Shown: positions 34,363 through 45,433 of the stretch, one piece after another | How positions within the stretch are numbered: the stretch's first letter is position 1 | Layout of the letters: every line of letters begins with the position of its first letter | Assembly: GCF_001653235.2 (NCBI RefSeq) | Contig: NC_035794.1 | Coordinates: forward strand, 1,116,001-1,180,000 | Direction of reading: 5' to 3' | Length of the DNA: 64,000 nucleotides | From: Pochonia chlamydosporia 170 | Lineage: Eukaryota > Ascomycota > Sordariomycetes > Hypocreales > Clavicipitaceae | Position numbers and translations under genes: made by a program | The notes under the pieces: model-generated | What the model was told of the DNA's origin: nothing | The model's database searches: none | Seen by the model: the letters and a program-made list of their open reading frames with translations, nothing else

Positions 34363-35580
34363 TTACAGCTTCGACACTCCTCTTGTCAATACATAAGCAC
34401 CCTTCTGCACATCATATTCCCTCCCTCTTTTCCAACCGAGCCACTTCTCCAACATGTCGTCACCACCATCCCCCGGCGCCAATGTCCCGCCTTCATATCC
34501 ATCTCCAGCAACGCCTTGTCCCTGTCCGTGCATAACAGGATCAGCTTGTCCCTCTGGCCGCTGTTTTATCGCCAAACACGGAGTCCCGCGTAACGTCACT
34601 GACGGACGCTGATCCCCCTCCCTCGCAGTGTCGTTCTCTAATTCATCGTAGTCCAGCACCGGAGCGGCACACGCGTCCGTGCCGTCGAAGATAGCCTCCC
34701 ACTCCGCTCGTGTCTTCTGCTTGAACGTGTCTTTGAAAAGGGCCCGCATGCCAGGCCACTCGTCAAAGTCGAACCGCTTCTCCTCGAGCCCCTGATCCAG
34801 AAGGCCCAATCCCTTGATGAGTTCTCTGAAGAATTGGGGCTCCAGAGCCCCTACGGAGAAGTACTTCCCGTCCTTGGTTTCATACGTCTCGTAATAAGGA
34901 CACCCGCCGTCTAATAAGTTCCTTCCACGACCGCGAGCCCCCATCCCTGATTTCAGACCAAACCTCGTAAACGTAGCGAGATATGCTGACCCATCCACCA
35001 TGTTCGCCTCCACGACCTGTCCCTTTCCGGAAGTCTGTCTCGCAAGCAAAGCCAGTAAAATCCCCTGGAAGAGATTCGCACCCCCGCCAGCAAAGTCAGC
35101 GAGGATATTCGTCGGCGGGTGCGGCGTGTCGTCCGCACGGCCGAGCAGGCTGAGCGCGCCGGAGACAGCAATGTAATTTATGTCGTGGCCGGCCATGTTT
35201 GCGTATTTCCCGTCCCGTCTGTACCCTGTTAGACGGCCGTATATCAGGCGGGGGTTGATTCTGAGGAGGACGTCGGGTCCGAGGCCGAGTTTCTCGAGGA
35301 CACCTGGACGGAAGGGGTCGATGAGCACGTCGGCGCCTTGGGCGACTAGTTCTTTTATGAAGGAGGTTCCGTGGGGGGACTTGAGGTCTACGGCTATGGA
35401 GGCCTTGTGCCGGGTGAGGGAGTCGGAGGTTGGTAGGGAGCGCGTGTCGGAGGCGCGGTCGATGCGGATTACGGAGGCGCCTGCGTCGGCGAGGAGCATG
35501 CCTGCGAAGGGGCCGGGTGCGAGGCCTGCGAATTCGAGGACTTTGATGCCCGTGAGGGGAGGGGGGCCTGGTGTTGTCAT
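34363..35580 (-). CDS. alpha-methylacyl-CoA racemase-like, family III CoA-transferase fold, peroxisomal
   Basis: Single exon of 405 aa from the ATG at 35580. It belongs to the CaiB/BaiF family III. The opening GIKVLEFAGLAPGPFAGMLLADAGA is the family's CoA-binding start. H132 (in MAGHDINY) and D162 (in LADFAGG) match the catalytic His/Asp pair of alpha-methylacyl-CoA racemases and have the same 30-residue spacing as H126/D156 in the mycobacterial enzyme. This favours a racemase acting on 2-methyl-branched acyl-CoA over a CoA-transferase. The protein ends in SKL, a perfect PTS1, so it should be in the peroxisome, where it would prepare (2R)-methylacyl-CoA for beta-oxidation. The substrate is not shown by the sequence. 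Confidence 0.88.
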   Translation of the reverse strand: MTTPGPPPLTGIKVLEFAGLAPGPFAGMLLADAGASVIRIDRASDTRSLPTSDSLTRHKASIAVDLKSPHGTSFIKELVAQGADVLIDPFRPGVLEKLGLGPDVLLRINPRLIYGRLTGYRRDGKYANMAGHDINYIAVSGALSLLGRADDTPHPPTNILADFAGGGANLFQGILLALLARQTSGKGQVVEANMVDGSAYLATFTRFGLKSGMGARGRGRNLLDGGCPYYETYETKDGKYFSVGALEPQFFRELIKGLGLLDQGLEEKRFDFDEWPGMRALFKDTFKQKTRAEWEAIFDGTDACAAPVLDYDELENDTAREGDQRPSVTLRGTPCLAIKQRPEGQADPVMHGQGQGVAGDGYEGGTLAPGDGGDDMLEKWLGWKRGREYDVQKGAYVLTRGVSKL

Positions 35581-37094
35581 GGTGGAGGGTGGAGGGGATT
35601 GAGATTTGTGTGGTTTGTTTTGAGAGCGGGATGAGAGTTGGGGGTTATGAAGGGTGGGTGGGTTTGTAAGTGTGTGAATGTGAGGTGAGCATGGCGAGTT
35701 TATGTGAAGCAGGTTGATGAGGATGAAATGTTGAGATGATGTCGGATGGGATGTGAAAGCTGGTATTGTGCCGAGGCTCCGTCAATTTGGGACCGAAACG
35801 CGGAGACGGAGGCGGGGGTGGAGCTTTGAGCGCGGGGCCGGTAATTTGATGAAGTTGAGTTGGTGAAGAGGGTTGCATGTGAGGATGCTATACGTGATTC
35901 CTGTTTAAGTTACCGAATTGTTGTATTTTAATTGTTGTTGATCGAGTGAAAAATGGGTTCCTTCGGCTTCTTATATGCGTGTTACGCTGAGAACTTAACA
36001 CTCAGAGCAACAGGAAGGTTGGCTGTGAAGGGAACAGGTCTATTCTAAAGTCTTTTAATATCAGTGTTTGTAATTACATATGGGGCAATGATATTATAGT
36101 CTTTATACTTTGGCGTTTATAATATGAATATAATAAATCACGTACCACATCACCAAGCAAACTTTGGCCGTATCTCGGCCATCAACGTCATCCTCTACAT
36201 ACCATTCCAGACTTGATTGCCGCTTTACTTTATCGGAGAAAACAAAGGATCTCCATTTAAATATCGACTCAAAATGAATGATCTTTGAACCAACAGCCTA
36301 GAAAAATGCACAGAATAGTCAATTAAATTACTGGGAAACGGGGTATATCCTCACCAAGTTTACGGAGTGTGATACTATGTTTTCCCAACTTCAGGCGTGG
36401 CGGTCGCTCCAAACATCATTCAATGCGTCCTCAGATTATATACTTCCTCTAAAGGCACGAGAACCATTTCATGTTGCGTTCGAAGAAGTATTTACTCATG
36501 TCTCCCTTCCACTACCATCACAGTGTCTGGCAGTGGGCAAAACTAAAAACGCGGTGTAGATGGAGGAAGAATCCCCAGCTTTCTGGTTGAGAAAACTGAT
36601 ATTATTTGTGCCGAGGGTAATGCGATTTCCAATGGCACGCTTAATTTAGGGCTTGCCTATCTCAGTTACGGAAGCCGAGCTGGGGATCAAGTCAAGTTTA
36701 TTCTGAGTAAGGTCAAGTGAATAAGAAGACTGCAAATGGCATCCAAGTTGGCCAGCTTGGAACTACACAGAAAGAGCCTAATGAATGCTGCGGTATTGTG
36801 TTTGGCGTCCAATCTGCTTCCTCTGTAACCTACGTGTTGGGGTTTGAATTTGAAACAGAGCTGCTACGTATTTGTTTTTGATGGCCGCCATTTCGTTTCC
36901 TCAGTCGCAAAGGAGACAACGAGAAAAGTATTTTCCGGCTGGGACCGTGTGAAATGTCTTCAACATTGTTCGATGACTCAATCACACGAGCATGCACTGT
37001 TGTAGCCCAAAATGACTTCATTACTCCTACTACAAGTACATACACATGACTTGCCACCGTCTCAGTATCACCAACTAAATTACACGGCTGCTAC
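35581..37094. other. AT-rich intergenic stretch
   Basis: The first 300 bases are G/T-rich on the + strand and form the racemase leader. From about 35,930 to 36,720 it is AT-rich with no coding frame. Nothing recognised. Confidence 0.65.
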
Positions 37095-38738
37095 CTAATT
37101 CGAAGAAACGCCAAGAGCTTGATTGAAAGCATCCGCTGCAGCTTGACCCTTCTGCTGAGACGCGGCCGCAGACGCACCTTGACACTTGGCAACCACAGCA
37201 GCACCAGCCTTACACTGATCATTAAGTCGGTCGCAGATAAAGTCAGCGATGATCTTGATGTTCAATGCCGACCCATGGTTAAAGTCTGTTTGGTCGACCG
37301 GCGCAAACGCCGCTTCTTTGCGACCATCAAGCCCGTTGGCAAACTTGATGCTGGGGTTGGAACATGAGCCAAAGTTGCCAGTATTGCCTCCTGCGTTTCC
37401 GTTCCCAGTGCTTCCATTGCCAGTGTTATCACTGCCAGTATTATTTCCGGCGCCGTTGTTACCGTTATTGCTAGCGGCGTTTCCGTTGTTCGCATTGTTG
37501 TTTCCGGCATTGTTGGAAGCACCAGACGCGGCAGCTCTGCACTCATTATTCTGCTGATCGCATTGACCTACACCCCCAGAAAGCTTGCCAGAGTTGGCAG
37601 CATTGGCACATGCATTGTGTTGAACGTCACAGGATCTTTGAAGAGCAGCTCCGGCATTGACAAAGGTATCTCCGTTAACGGAAAAAGGTCGGTTTCCCGT
37701 GCCAGAGATGACGGGAGGAGGAGGACCACCAAGAGTTCCGGTAAATGTTTGAACATTGTTTCCGCTTGCTGTGGAGGCTTGATTGCCGTTAGAGGCTGGA
37801 GACTGAGAAGCAGCCGGTTTCTTCTTGCAGGCTTTAACGGGGGTTGGGGTTGCTTGAGAAGCTGGTTGAGCAGTTGTCACAACGTTGCTATTCCCCGTTG
37901 GAGCAGCACCTCCTCCTTGGACATTGGCAGTGGAGAATGTATTCAAGTCGACCAAGTCTGTGGCCTGAATGCCGCCGGTGCCAGTAAATGTCTGGGCCAC
38001 TGCGGATGCAGCGGAGGTGACTTCGTCCTGACTTGCGTCGAGTACAAGTTTGCCGGTCGTGAAGATACATCCAAGCTTGGGGTCAGGATCGTCGCAGGAA
38101 TTACCCTTGGCGGTGGCATCACTAAGCTATACTTTTGTCAGTTGCCTAAAAGTTGGATTCATGGAGAAAAAGTGAAAGAAGCGTACATCACCTGGAGCAA
38201 AGGTACCACTCAGCAGGGCGAGGTTTGGATCTGCCCCAATACCCTTCAGCTGCCTCGCCAACTCAAGAGTAATGCCCTTGTTAATAGAGGCAGCATTAGC
38301 AGACGCTGGATCTTGGTGAGGCTTAACGGCTTGTATTTCCGGGTTCACAGCCTGTTCTGTGCAAGCAACACTTGCGAGTCCGACCTTGCCGGTGTTTCTC
38401 TCCAAGGCCTGGTACACTAATGCTCCGGCCATGAGTCGAATATCACCGGCAGCTTTACCATTGGTAAAAGCCTGATCGGCCGTCTCCTGCTTGAGGCAGT
38501 CAAAGTTGGTCACGCTTCCAGCGCCGCCGGCGGCAGCTGCATTGCCGAGAAGTCCAAAAACGGCGTCTTTGATGCCCTTGGGGTTGTCCTTGGCTAGAGC
38601 TTCATTCGTAATGGAGAGGAAGAGATCATGAGAGTGTTCCTGGGGGACCTCCCGACGGAGCAAGGCTGGACGTAGCGGAGAGCCGAAAACTTGACCAAAC
38701 AGCAGAGCTGCGGTGGCAGAGGTGCTTTGAAGCTTCAT
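37095..38738 (-). CDS. secreted Asn/Gly-rich cell-surface type protein
   Basis: Two exons, 38738-38187 and 38126-37095, joining in phase 0 to 527 aa. The 60 nt intron uses GTACGC; the nearer GTGATG donor would run into a stop. The N-terminus MKLQSTSATAALLFGQVFG is a signal peptide followed by a possible Kex2-type site (LLRR). The first half is Ala-rich with a few Cys. The middle is Pro/Thr/Ser-rich. A Cys-containing module (SFSVNGDTFVNAG-like, CDVQHNACANAANSG, CDQQNNECRAAASG) precedes an Asn/Gly-rich low-complexity run of about 60 residues. The end (LNIKIIADFICDRLNDQCKAG) is Cys-containing again. There is no clear GPI tail. Proteins of this layout are common in fungal secretomes, but I cannot name a function. 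Cell wall association is inference. Confidence 0.75.
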
Positions 38739-39697
38739 TGCGCGGTTGACAACGACGATTTGCAGTGAGGATTTTGATACAAAGGTTATACACTAAGGTA
38801 ATGGGAAGAAAACAAGTACGAAGCGAAGAGTTATCAAAACTTGAAAGAATGGACCAGCCTGCTGGATGAAGAAAAGAAATGATCGAAACAGCAGAAAGAA
38901 AACTGATGATACTAGACAACTTGCCATGGCATCATGACGGACTACTGGCAATATATAATACACATCTCGGCTCCGTCTTCCCCTAAGCCGTCTCCATCGC
39001 GACCGAAGTACATAAGCGGTGTTTCTCTAGCCGCCTTGTCTGTTGTCTTAGTCTTGAGCATGTTCGTCGGCTGGGCTGCCCGAAGTGCCGATGGGAACGT
39101 CGCAAGTCGTTTCGAAAACCCCGTAGGGCGCTCAAATGGTTTTATCTAGGAACCCAGTTCAGACGAATATTTTTGAAATACAGGGGCAAGATCTAGGCAA
39201 TTGTCCGATTAATTCTCCTTGATTCGCATGTTCCTGGGGCAGATCTGACGGGGATGGCTGAAACGATTGCCCTTTGTGGTGGGGCGAAGACATGGATTTT
39301 GGGAGAGTGATACACGGGGCGCGACAGGAATGGCGATAATATTTAAAGCCTCGGCTGGTGTATTTAGCCTGTTGTAATCTAAGAGGAAAAGTGCTTTGAT
39401 ATGTGATCAAATGCTTGTGGCCACGATGACGGCGACCCCAACACCCCAAGAAACTGTCACACGCTGCAAGCAAGGGGATCACAGGGATGTGAGGCTTTCG
39501 TAGTTATTCACTCAAATTTATCTTCCAATTTATATACTCGTTATCATATATACTAGCGTAACATTTACACATATATACTTAGCTTCTTAATATGTACAAA
39601 TTTGAAGCTCAAGTCTATCACAACAGAACCAGCAGCCTACACCCACAGCAAACAAAGGGTGTCTGCGTACATCTCAACCCTCGTTCATTCTCCATGC
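38739..39697. other. intergenic stretch upstream of the Asn/Gly-rich protein gene
   Basis: This holds the promoter of the Asn/Gly-rich protein gene and the 3' flank of the next gene. A 71-codon + strand frame at 38934-39149 has one hydrophobic segment but nothing else to support it. The part from 39,490 to 39,600 is very AT-rich. Confidence 0.6.
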
Positions 39698-40809
39698 CTA
39701 GTTGGTCGTGATTCCACAGCTGCCAGGGTTGCTGTCGCAAGTGCACTTAGACGAAGCGCTAACCCAACCAGTAAGGCGGCTATTATCGAGTCAGTACATG
39801 GAACAGGCTAGAACACATCATGAAGCGCCATGGTACTCACTTGGCAATATCACTGGCGTAGCAGTGAGTGGCAATCCCATTCTGGAGCTGGCCAGTAGAC
39901 GAGATTGACCCCGAGTTGTAGATTCGGGCAGCGCGGTAGAAAGCAGAGACATCACCCGTACCAGCCTCATTGATACAGTTGGCAAGACCATCGCCATCAT
40001 TGGTACCGGCGGTACCCTCGCTAATCATCTTGTAAATGGTATCAGAAGGGCAAGGGTTGCCGACATAGCCACCGTCGTTGCAGCTTGCTCCTCCATTGTG
40101 GTCCTGCATCAGACCGGGGTTGCGAACACCATAGTTGGTCGTGGGAACGCGGACACATCCATTGGACTCCTGCATGATAACAGCCAAGATGAAGCGGTGG
40201 TCAACACCAGTTGCGGAAGCTGCCTTTTGAATGCCATCCCAGATAGCCCCCTAGGAGAGCGTTAACTCTTGATTCCATCTGCGGGCGTACAGGGGTGATA
40301 GCCACTTACAACTTCCGGGCCGCTGTCGTTGGCGCCCCAGCCGTTCCACCCGCAAGAGTTGAACATGGTGTTCTTGTAGTTGTTGAACCTGAAAACGTAT
40401 TAGCATTAGGAGACACAAGCATTGACGGATGCAGGACGAACATGTTCTCAAAGGAGACCCAGCGGCTCTTGGCGGGCCAGCCGGCACCAGTGCTGCCGTC
40501 ACCCCAGTACATGGTGTACGAGTCCTGACCGTTGCCAACACCGTCGTTGATGTTGTTGATGTCGTAGTTGGCGAGGTTGCCGTTGTTGACTCTCTCGCCG
40601 GTTTCTCGCTTCAGAGCCCGTGAGACCTTGGCATTGTGCTTCTTGGAGGCCTTGGACGGCATGTAGTTGCCACCGCCGGGGAACTTGGGCGTGTAGTGGG
40701 CAATCTTGGTAGGAGCATCGTCCTTGACAGTGACGGAGGGGGGGAACGGGTTGGCGACGGCCGATCCTACAAGGAGGGCAGCAACTGCAGTCTGTTTCTT
40801 TGTAAGCAT
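39698..40809 (-). CDS. secreted lysozyme-fold protein with lytic transglycosylase motifs
   Basis: Four exons: 40809-40442, 40388-40310, 40250-39841 and 39779-39698, joining to 312 aa. The first donor is GTTCGT, an uncommon but valid GT, chosen because it alone restores the frame [31 protein letters not shown] is a signal peptide. A basic pair at 67-68 (ALKRET) could be a Kex2 site, leaving a propeptide. The catalytic-type domain (about 140-290) shows the hallmarks of bacterial family-1 lytic transglycosylases: E177-S178 in [14 protein letters not shown] at 195-198 and YNSG at 260-263. The tail ends in [10 protein letters not shown]. The expected substrate of this fold is peptidoglycan, which fungi lack, so an antibacterial or bacterial-cell-digesting role is plausible but unproven. 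Confidence 0.82.
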
Positions 40810-42537
40810 ACGTTCTCAAATGTAGAGATCTAAACTGAGTATACCTGAGTACGCATATTGGCGGTAGTGTTGCGAAGACAAGTATACTAAAGGTGCGTGA
40901 GAGAATCTTTGTCTAAGGTTGATCCAGGAGCTGATGCTGAAGATTCATTCACCAGTTTTCACGGCAGGATACACCCTTTATATACAATCTGGTGTTCATC
41001 CCACTCAGCGTCTTGGTAGTTGAGATATCCATATTCCCGGCCTCCAGGAAGCGTTAGAGTATACGACGCGTCCTGGTATGCCGAGTTCCCGAGCGTCTGG
41101 ACTCCTCCTCGGTATAATGCGTGTAATCTGGAATCGTTACATGCTGACCGTGGTATTGAACTGAGGAGTTGTGCAACGTGAGTTCGTGGTTCGTGTCATG
41201 TCGACAAGTCAGAATACGCCCCTTCTTCATACTGCTTTAGCCGTGAGGAAAAAGGCGGCACCCACGATGCCACAGTAGGTCCGTTTAGAACCAGGGTCTT
41301 TTCAACCACTAGGCCCTTGCGGCCACTGGATGTAACGTCGAAATGAGTCTACGATAGTTTCATTACATTGTTCATGCACTAGATAGAAGCTAAAGTTATT
41401 GATCGCTGTTAACAAATTGAGCAGCAAGTCTTTCAAGCGCTATTACAGAGACAATGACTTCATTAAAAACTCTCAAAGAGTAACAGGAAACTACTGCATT
41501 CATTCTTCTAATTGAGTCCCTTTGCTCAATACTATCACAACATTTCAGCACACAAAGACTTTCGCAACCTCTGATTGGTGCATGAAATCGACACAACAAC
41601 TCGTGGCTTGCAGAAAGTAACCTCATTTGGGTTAGAATTTTTAGAAATTACAGGTCCCCCCTTGCCACTTTGGGACATATTCAACTTGTTAATGGTCGGC
41701 CTCAACTCCAACCTAGCATCTGAATACCATCTAGATGCGGAAGGTGTTGAGTAGCCGCCCCGTGATGGAGAGGGGTTGAATCGGCCCTTGTTCCTGAATA
41801 GTCGAGCCTCAACAGCCGAAATGGTTCGACTCCCGCGATTCCCGTAGGCGATGGTGGTATTCCCGCAACTCCGCGAACATCCTCAACGACCCCACAGGTA
41901 AGCTGTAAGATGCCGCTGAAGAAAGAGGTGGAGAGGAACGTGATTAATCTTGTAAATAGGTGGGCAGTCGCTGACTTGGGTGACATTATAGTCCGGGGAC
42001 ACCGTGATTGGTGTTGCCATCTAAACTTGTTGAGGCTACAATTGGCCATCCCTCAATAGTCGGGCCACGTGAAATGTGAAAAAGACCCTTAATATCTTCC
42101 TATTATGCTTACTCCACGTCCCCGTTGATCATGGTTCACTGCGACGCCTTATCCGCTCGACGCCCGCCTTGAATGCGACACCAGACGAACGCGCTCGTGT
42201 CAGACTGCAAATATGCGGCATTGCATTATCGACAAAGAACTGAAGATCCGGGTTGTGCCGATTCCCGTCTGAGGGTTACATTTTGCGAAAACTCCCCTCC
42301 TGGCTGAAGACGACCGGCATTAGTGTAGGATCAGGGGACTAACTAGTACCTTGATGAGATGCCGACCAAACTGGGCTACGCTACGAATAATGAGCCTGTT
42401 TTGGCTCAATGGTCATTTAGCAAACATGTTGAAAGGAAACCAAAGGTGGAATGCATCGCCCTGTGTGAGGCGCGCGCGACTTTGGAGTTGGTGGTAATAG
42501 CACCAGTAGTGGTTAGCCAGGCTGGGCGACGGATCAT
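40810..42537. other. gene-free stretch, 1.7 kb
   Basis: This holds the promoter of the transglycosylase-like gene, then unassigned sequence. A 115-codon minus-strand frame at 41702-42049 resembles nothing I know. A GGTTCGACTCC at 41823-41833 looks like a tRNA B box but has no tRNA around it. Confidence 0.6.
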
Positions 42538-42907
42538 ATGCAAGATGTGACAGACATTGGAGATGCCTCGGAACTGCCGAAAGATAAGTTGCCTGATTTG
42601 TATGATATAAAGATAGACGTGCCGTACGAAGAAATGCCGGGGTATGTCGGGCGATGCGTGGTCAGCTACCGTGTAAGATCCCTGAAGACAAACTTCGTTT
42701 GCACGAATCACAATGGCTTTGCCGGACTTATCTTCGACTTACACGGTGAGATCACATGCAGTGATGAACTTGTGTTTATTATGTGCGATTTCAGGTACCA
42801 GACTGGCAGCGGAGGTTATGCATGAAGGGAAAGCTCGTAGTCCGACCAAACCACCAAAGAGAGTATGCCAGAATGGAAAGTCCGGGCCGCTTTTCTTGTA
42901 TATTTAG
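42538..42907 (+). CDS. possible small spliced gene, 106 aa, unknown
   Basis: An ATG-initiated frame at 42538 runs into a perfect short intron (GTGAGA at 42746, TTTCAG ending at 42794, 49 nt). Removing it joins 42538-42745 to 42795-42907 in frame and gives 106 aa ending in GPLFLYI. The intron itself contains no in-frame stop before about 30 further codons, so splicing is not forced. The sequence has two Cys in VGRCVVSYRV and NFVCTNHNG, no signal peptide and no family I recognise. It could also be the end of a longer gene whose upstream exons I cannot see, or a remnant. Confidence is low. Confidence 0.25.
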
Positions 42908-43789
42908 CCTGATACAAAATAAAATGCAAGAAATGTATAGAAAATAGTGGCATCTGGTATCATGCCGTTCAGAGAGCGCACCCGTCTAACTCATGTATGA
43001 GTAATGGGCGGGCAGTCGAGGCAACAGGTTGTCTGCAGGTTCCTACACGTTTCCAAAAGATAGTCAGAAGATATTGAGTTTAACCAAGAAGCGAGACGCC
43101 ATTGTCGGAAAGACCCATGCAGTACTGTATCAAATCAGCATGCCTCCAAAATTCCGCTTCCCAATCCGTGGCTACAGTCACAGGGTCGCTATTGCTGACT
43201 GCCGTAAGACGCAAACTGATAGGCACGCTTTATTGTTGTCATGAGATTTACCGGCTCTTGGCGGTAAAGAGTCCCTAGTCGTCAAAGACAAAGTGATATC
43301 TAGCCACAGAGTCTCTGTTGCCTCAACATGAGAAGAACGAGGCTAATCACTCAGTTCAGACAGCGTCGAAATGCCCGCTTCCACACTCAGTCAGAGGGAA
43401 CTACTCACCGCGTAGTCCCTGGCCCGGTTATCCGAAGATCCACTCTTTACTAATTCCATCACTGAAGAAGGTTGATTTGCAGAGAGCTCTATATTCCCGC
43501 CATGGAACTGCTTCTCACATGCCAACACAAGAGGTAAGATATCACTCTTAGAATTCTTCCACTCAGAACAGCGGCCATTCGCGTCTGAACAAGGGACTAA
43601 CTGCAAACATACAGTCACCCAGAATCATTCGTCCCGCCTTTGCAGTCGAGGTCAGCTTGAACAACTCCAGGCTTCAGCATCAAAGTCCACATGTATGTCG
43701 TAGCCAAAGGCATCCACTTCATCAACAACTTCAACACACATGAAGAAACCACAATCTCATTCTCTAAGTAATTAACCTCATAACGAAAG
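42908..43789. other. intergenic stretch downstream of the MFS gene
   Basis: I see no gene and no repeat here, only short frames without ATG support. Confidence 0.6.
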
Positions 43790-45433
43790 TTACATCTCCC
43801 CCTTCTCGTCCCCCCTACCGCGCCAAAGCCTCCCCCTCCACTGCAGCAAAACCGTCGGCAAGATCGACACTCCCACAATCATGGCCGTCGAAACCGCCGT
43901 AGACCTCGCATACCCAATATTCTCAATCATCTGCGGAAACCTACCCAAAATTAGCAAGTCACCATACTCACACCCAGTGAAAACTTACCAAAACGGCCCT
44001 ATAAACCCCCAAGTCTGCCTCACCAACGTGACAAACACCCCAATCCCCGCCGCATCCTCGGGATAGCAATCCACCGCATACGTAATCATGACCGTCGTGA
44101 CAATCTGATTTCCCGCGGCCGCAATCCCCGTTCCCACCACAGGCGTGACATTCCAGGTGTCCGACGCCCTGTCCAACTGCACGAAGAACACGACAACACC
44201 ACAAATCGTCAACAAGTGGCCAATGTGGCTGAGCCACAGACGAAACTCCGGGTCCGGCCGGCGTCCCTTGAGCTCCCGCGTCCACATCCACTTGTCGGAG
44301 GCGAAGCCGCCAATCTGCTCGCCGAGGATGGTGCCGACTATGAGGCCGATGTTCTGGAGACCGACTTGCTCGGTGTTGAGGCCGAACTTTTCGGGGAAGA
44401 TCTGCGGCATCTCGAGGGATGTCATTACGCAGCCCCAGAGGAAGATCATGGCGTAGGAGACGGCGGCGAGGCTGACGCAGATGCGGAATGTGAATCTGAG
44501 GGGGGAGATGAAGGATTTGGGGTCCAAGGGCGAGGGGTCGATGCGGTAGAGGCCAAAGAGTTGGCGGACGCGGGAGTACTGATGGAGTGGTTTTGCGTTG
44601 GGGACGTAGCGGGTTTCGGAGCCGAGGAACATATATAGCAGGAACTGGACGGCGTTTGTCTGCGAGAGTTAGCTTCTGAGGGATCGTGAGAAAGTTCAAC
44701 TTACAATGGCAAGAGTCCAGTATATCCAGCGGTATCCGACTCTAAAGGCTACGAATCCAAACACGAGCGGCGCAACAGGCACACCAAGCGTCACCATGAC
44801 TGTCCAAATACCGATGTACCGCCCCCTCTCATGGCGGAAGAACGACTCCGACACCACGGCACTGCCAATGGAACTAGCAGGACTGATGAAGAAGGCCGTA
44901 ATGGCACGGCACAACCCCATAGTTGCGTACGTCGGACTCACCGCACAGCCAACATTACCAACGAGACTGCACAGCAGGGAGACGAGGAAAATCGGCCGTC
45001 GGCCATAGGTATGTGACAATGGACGCCAGAACAGCGGCGCAGCACCAATAATGGCGATGAACAACGAGGTGAGATAGCTGGCGCGCTGGACGCTCACGCC
45101 CAAATCTTTGGATATGTCCACAAAGGCAGCTTGGATAGACGCGGCTGTGAAGAGGGCCATCATGGCGTTAAACGACACCAGTGCCAGGTTGGTGATTTTC
45201 TACCACAGCACACTTAACATGGTTTCCGTAACGGGACAGTAAGGCTCACCTTGTATTTCGGCCAGTTTAGTGGATCTGCATCGTCCATGTGCGGCACGGG
45301 ATTCAGCTCTGTTGTACCATGTTTCTGAACGAGGTACTCGTGGTGCTCGGCGCCAAGAGCCTAGGCGCGGGTTAGATATTGTGGCTGGCAGAAACACCAA
45401 TGAGCTTACACTCTCCATTGCCTGTTTCGACAT
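43790..45433 (-). CDS. MFS transporter, drug:H+ antiporter type
   Basis: Five exons: 45433-45410, 45360-45250, 45199-44705, 44659-43989 and 43940-43790, joining to 483 aa with introns of 45-50 nt. The protein is an integral membrane carrier of the major facilitator superfamily, with about 12 hydrophobic segments. The cytosolic N-terminus has the DADPLNWPKYKK motif typical of fungal DHA1 carriers. Motif A appears as HTYGRRPIFLVS after the second segment, and ISPASSIGSAVVSESFFRHERG fits the region around segment 5. A hydrophilic loop (SETRYVPNAKPLHQYSRVRQL) separates the two halves. The first exon codes for only eight residues (MSKQAMES). The substrate is unknown; small hydrophobic compounds are usual for this group. 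Confidence 0.88.

Noticed and set aside
35930..36720. AT-rich block as a possible RIP-mutated transposon
   Set aside because: It is short, and I found no terminal repeats or recognisable transposase remains. AT-richness alone is not evidence.
38934..39149. 71-codon + strand frame with one hydrophobic segment
   Set aside because: A single hydrophobic stretch in a short frame next to a promoter is not enough to support a gene.
41823..41833. GGTTCGACTCC resembling a tRNA B box
   Set aside because: The flanking five bases on each side cannot pair as a T stem, and no acceptor stem or A box lies at the right distance.
41702..42049. 115-codon minus-strand frame in the 40.8-42.5 kb gap
   Set aside because: It has an ATG, but its composition is irregular and it shows no motif or neighbouring splice site that would support a gene.
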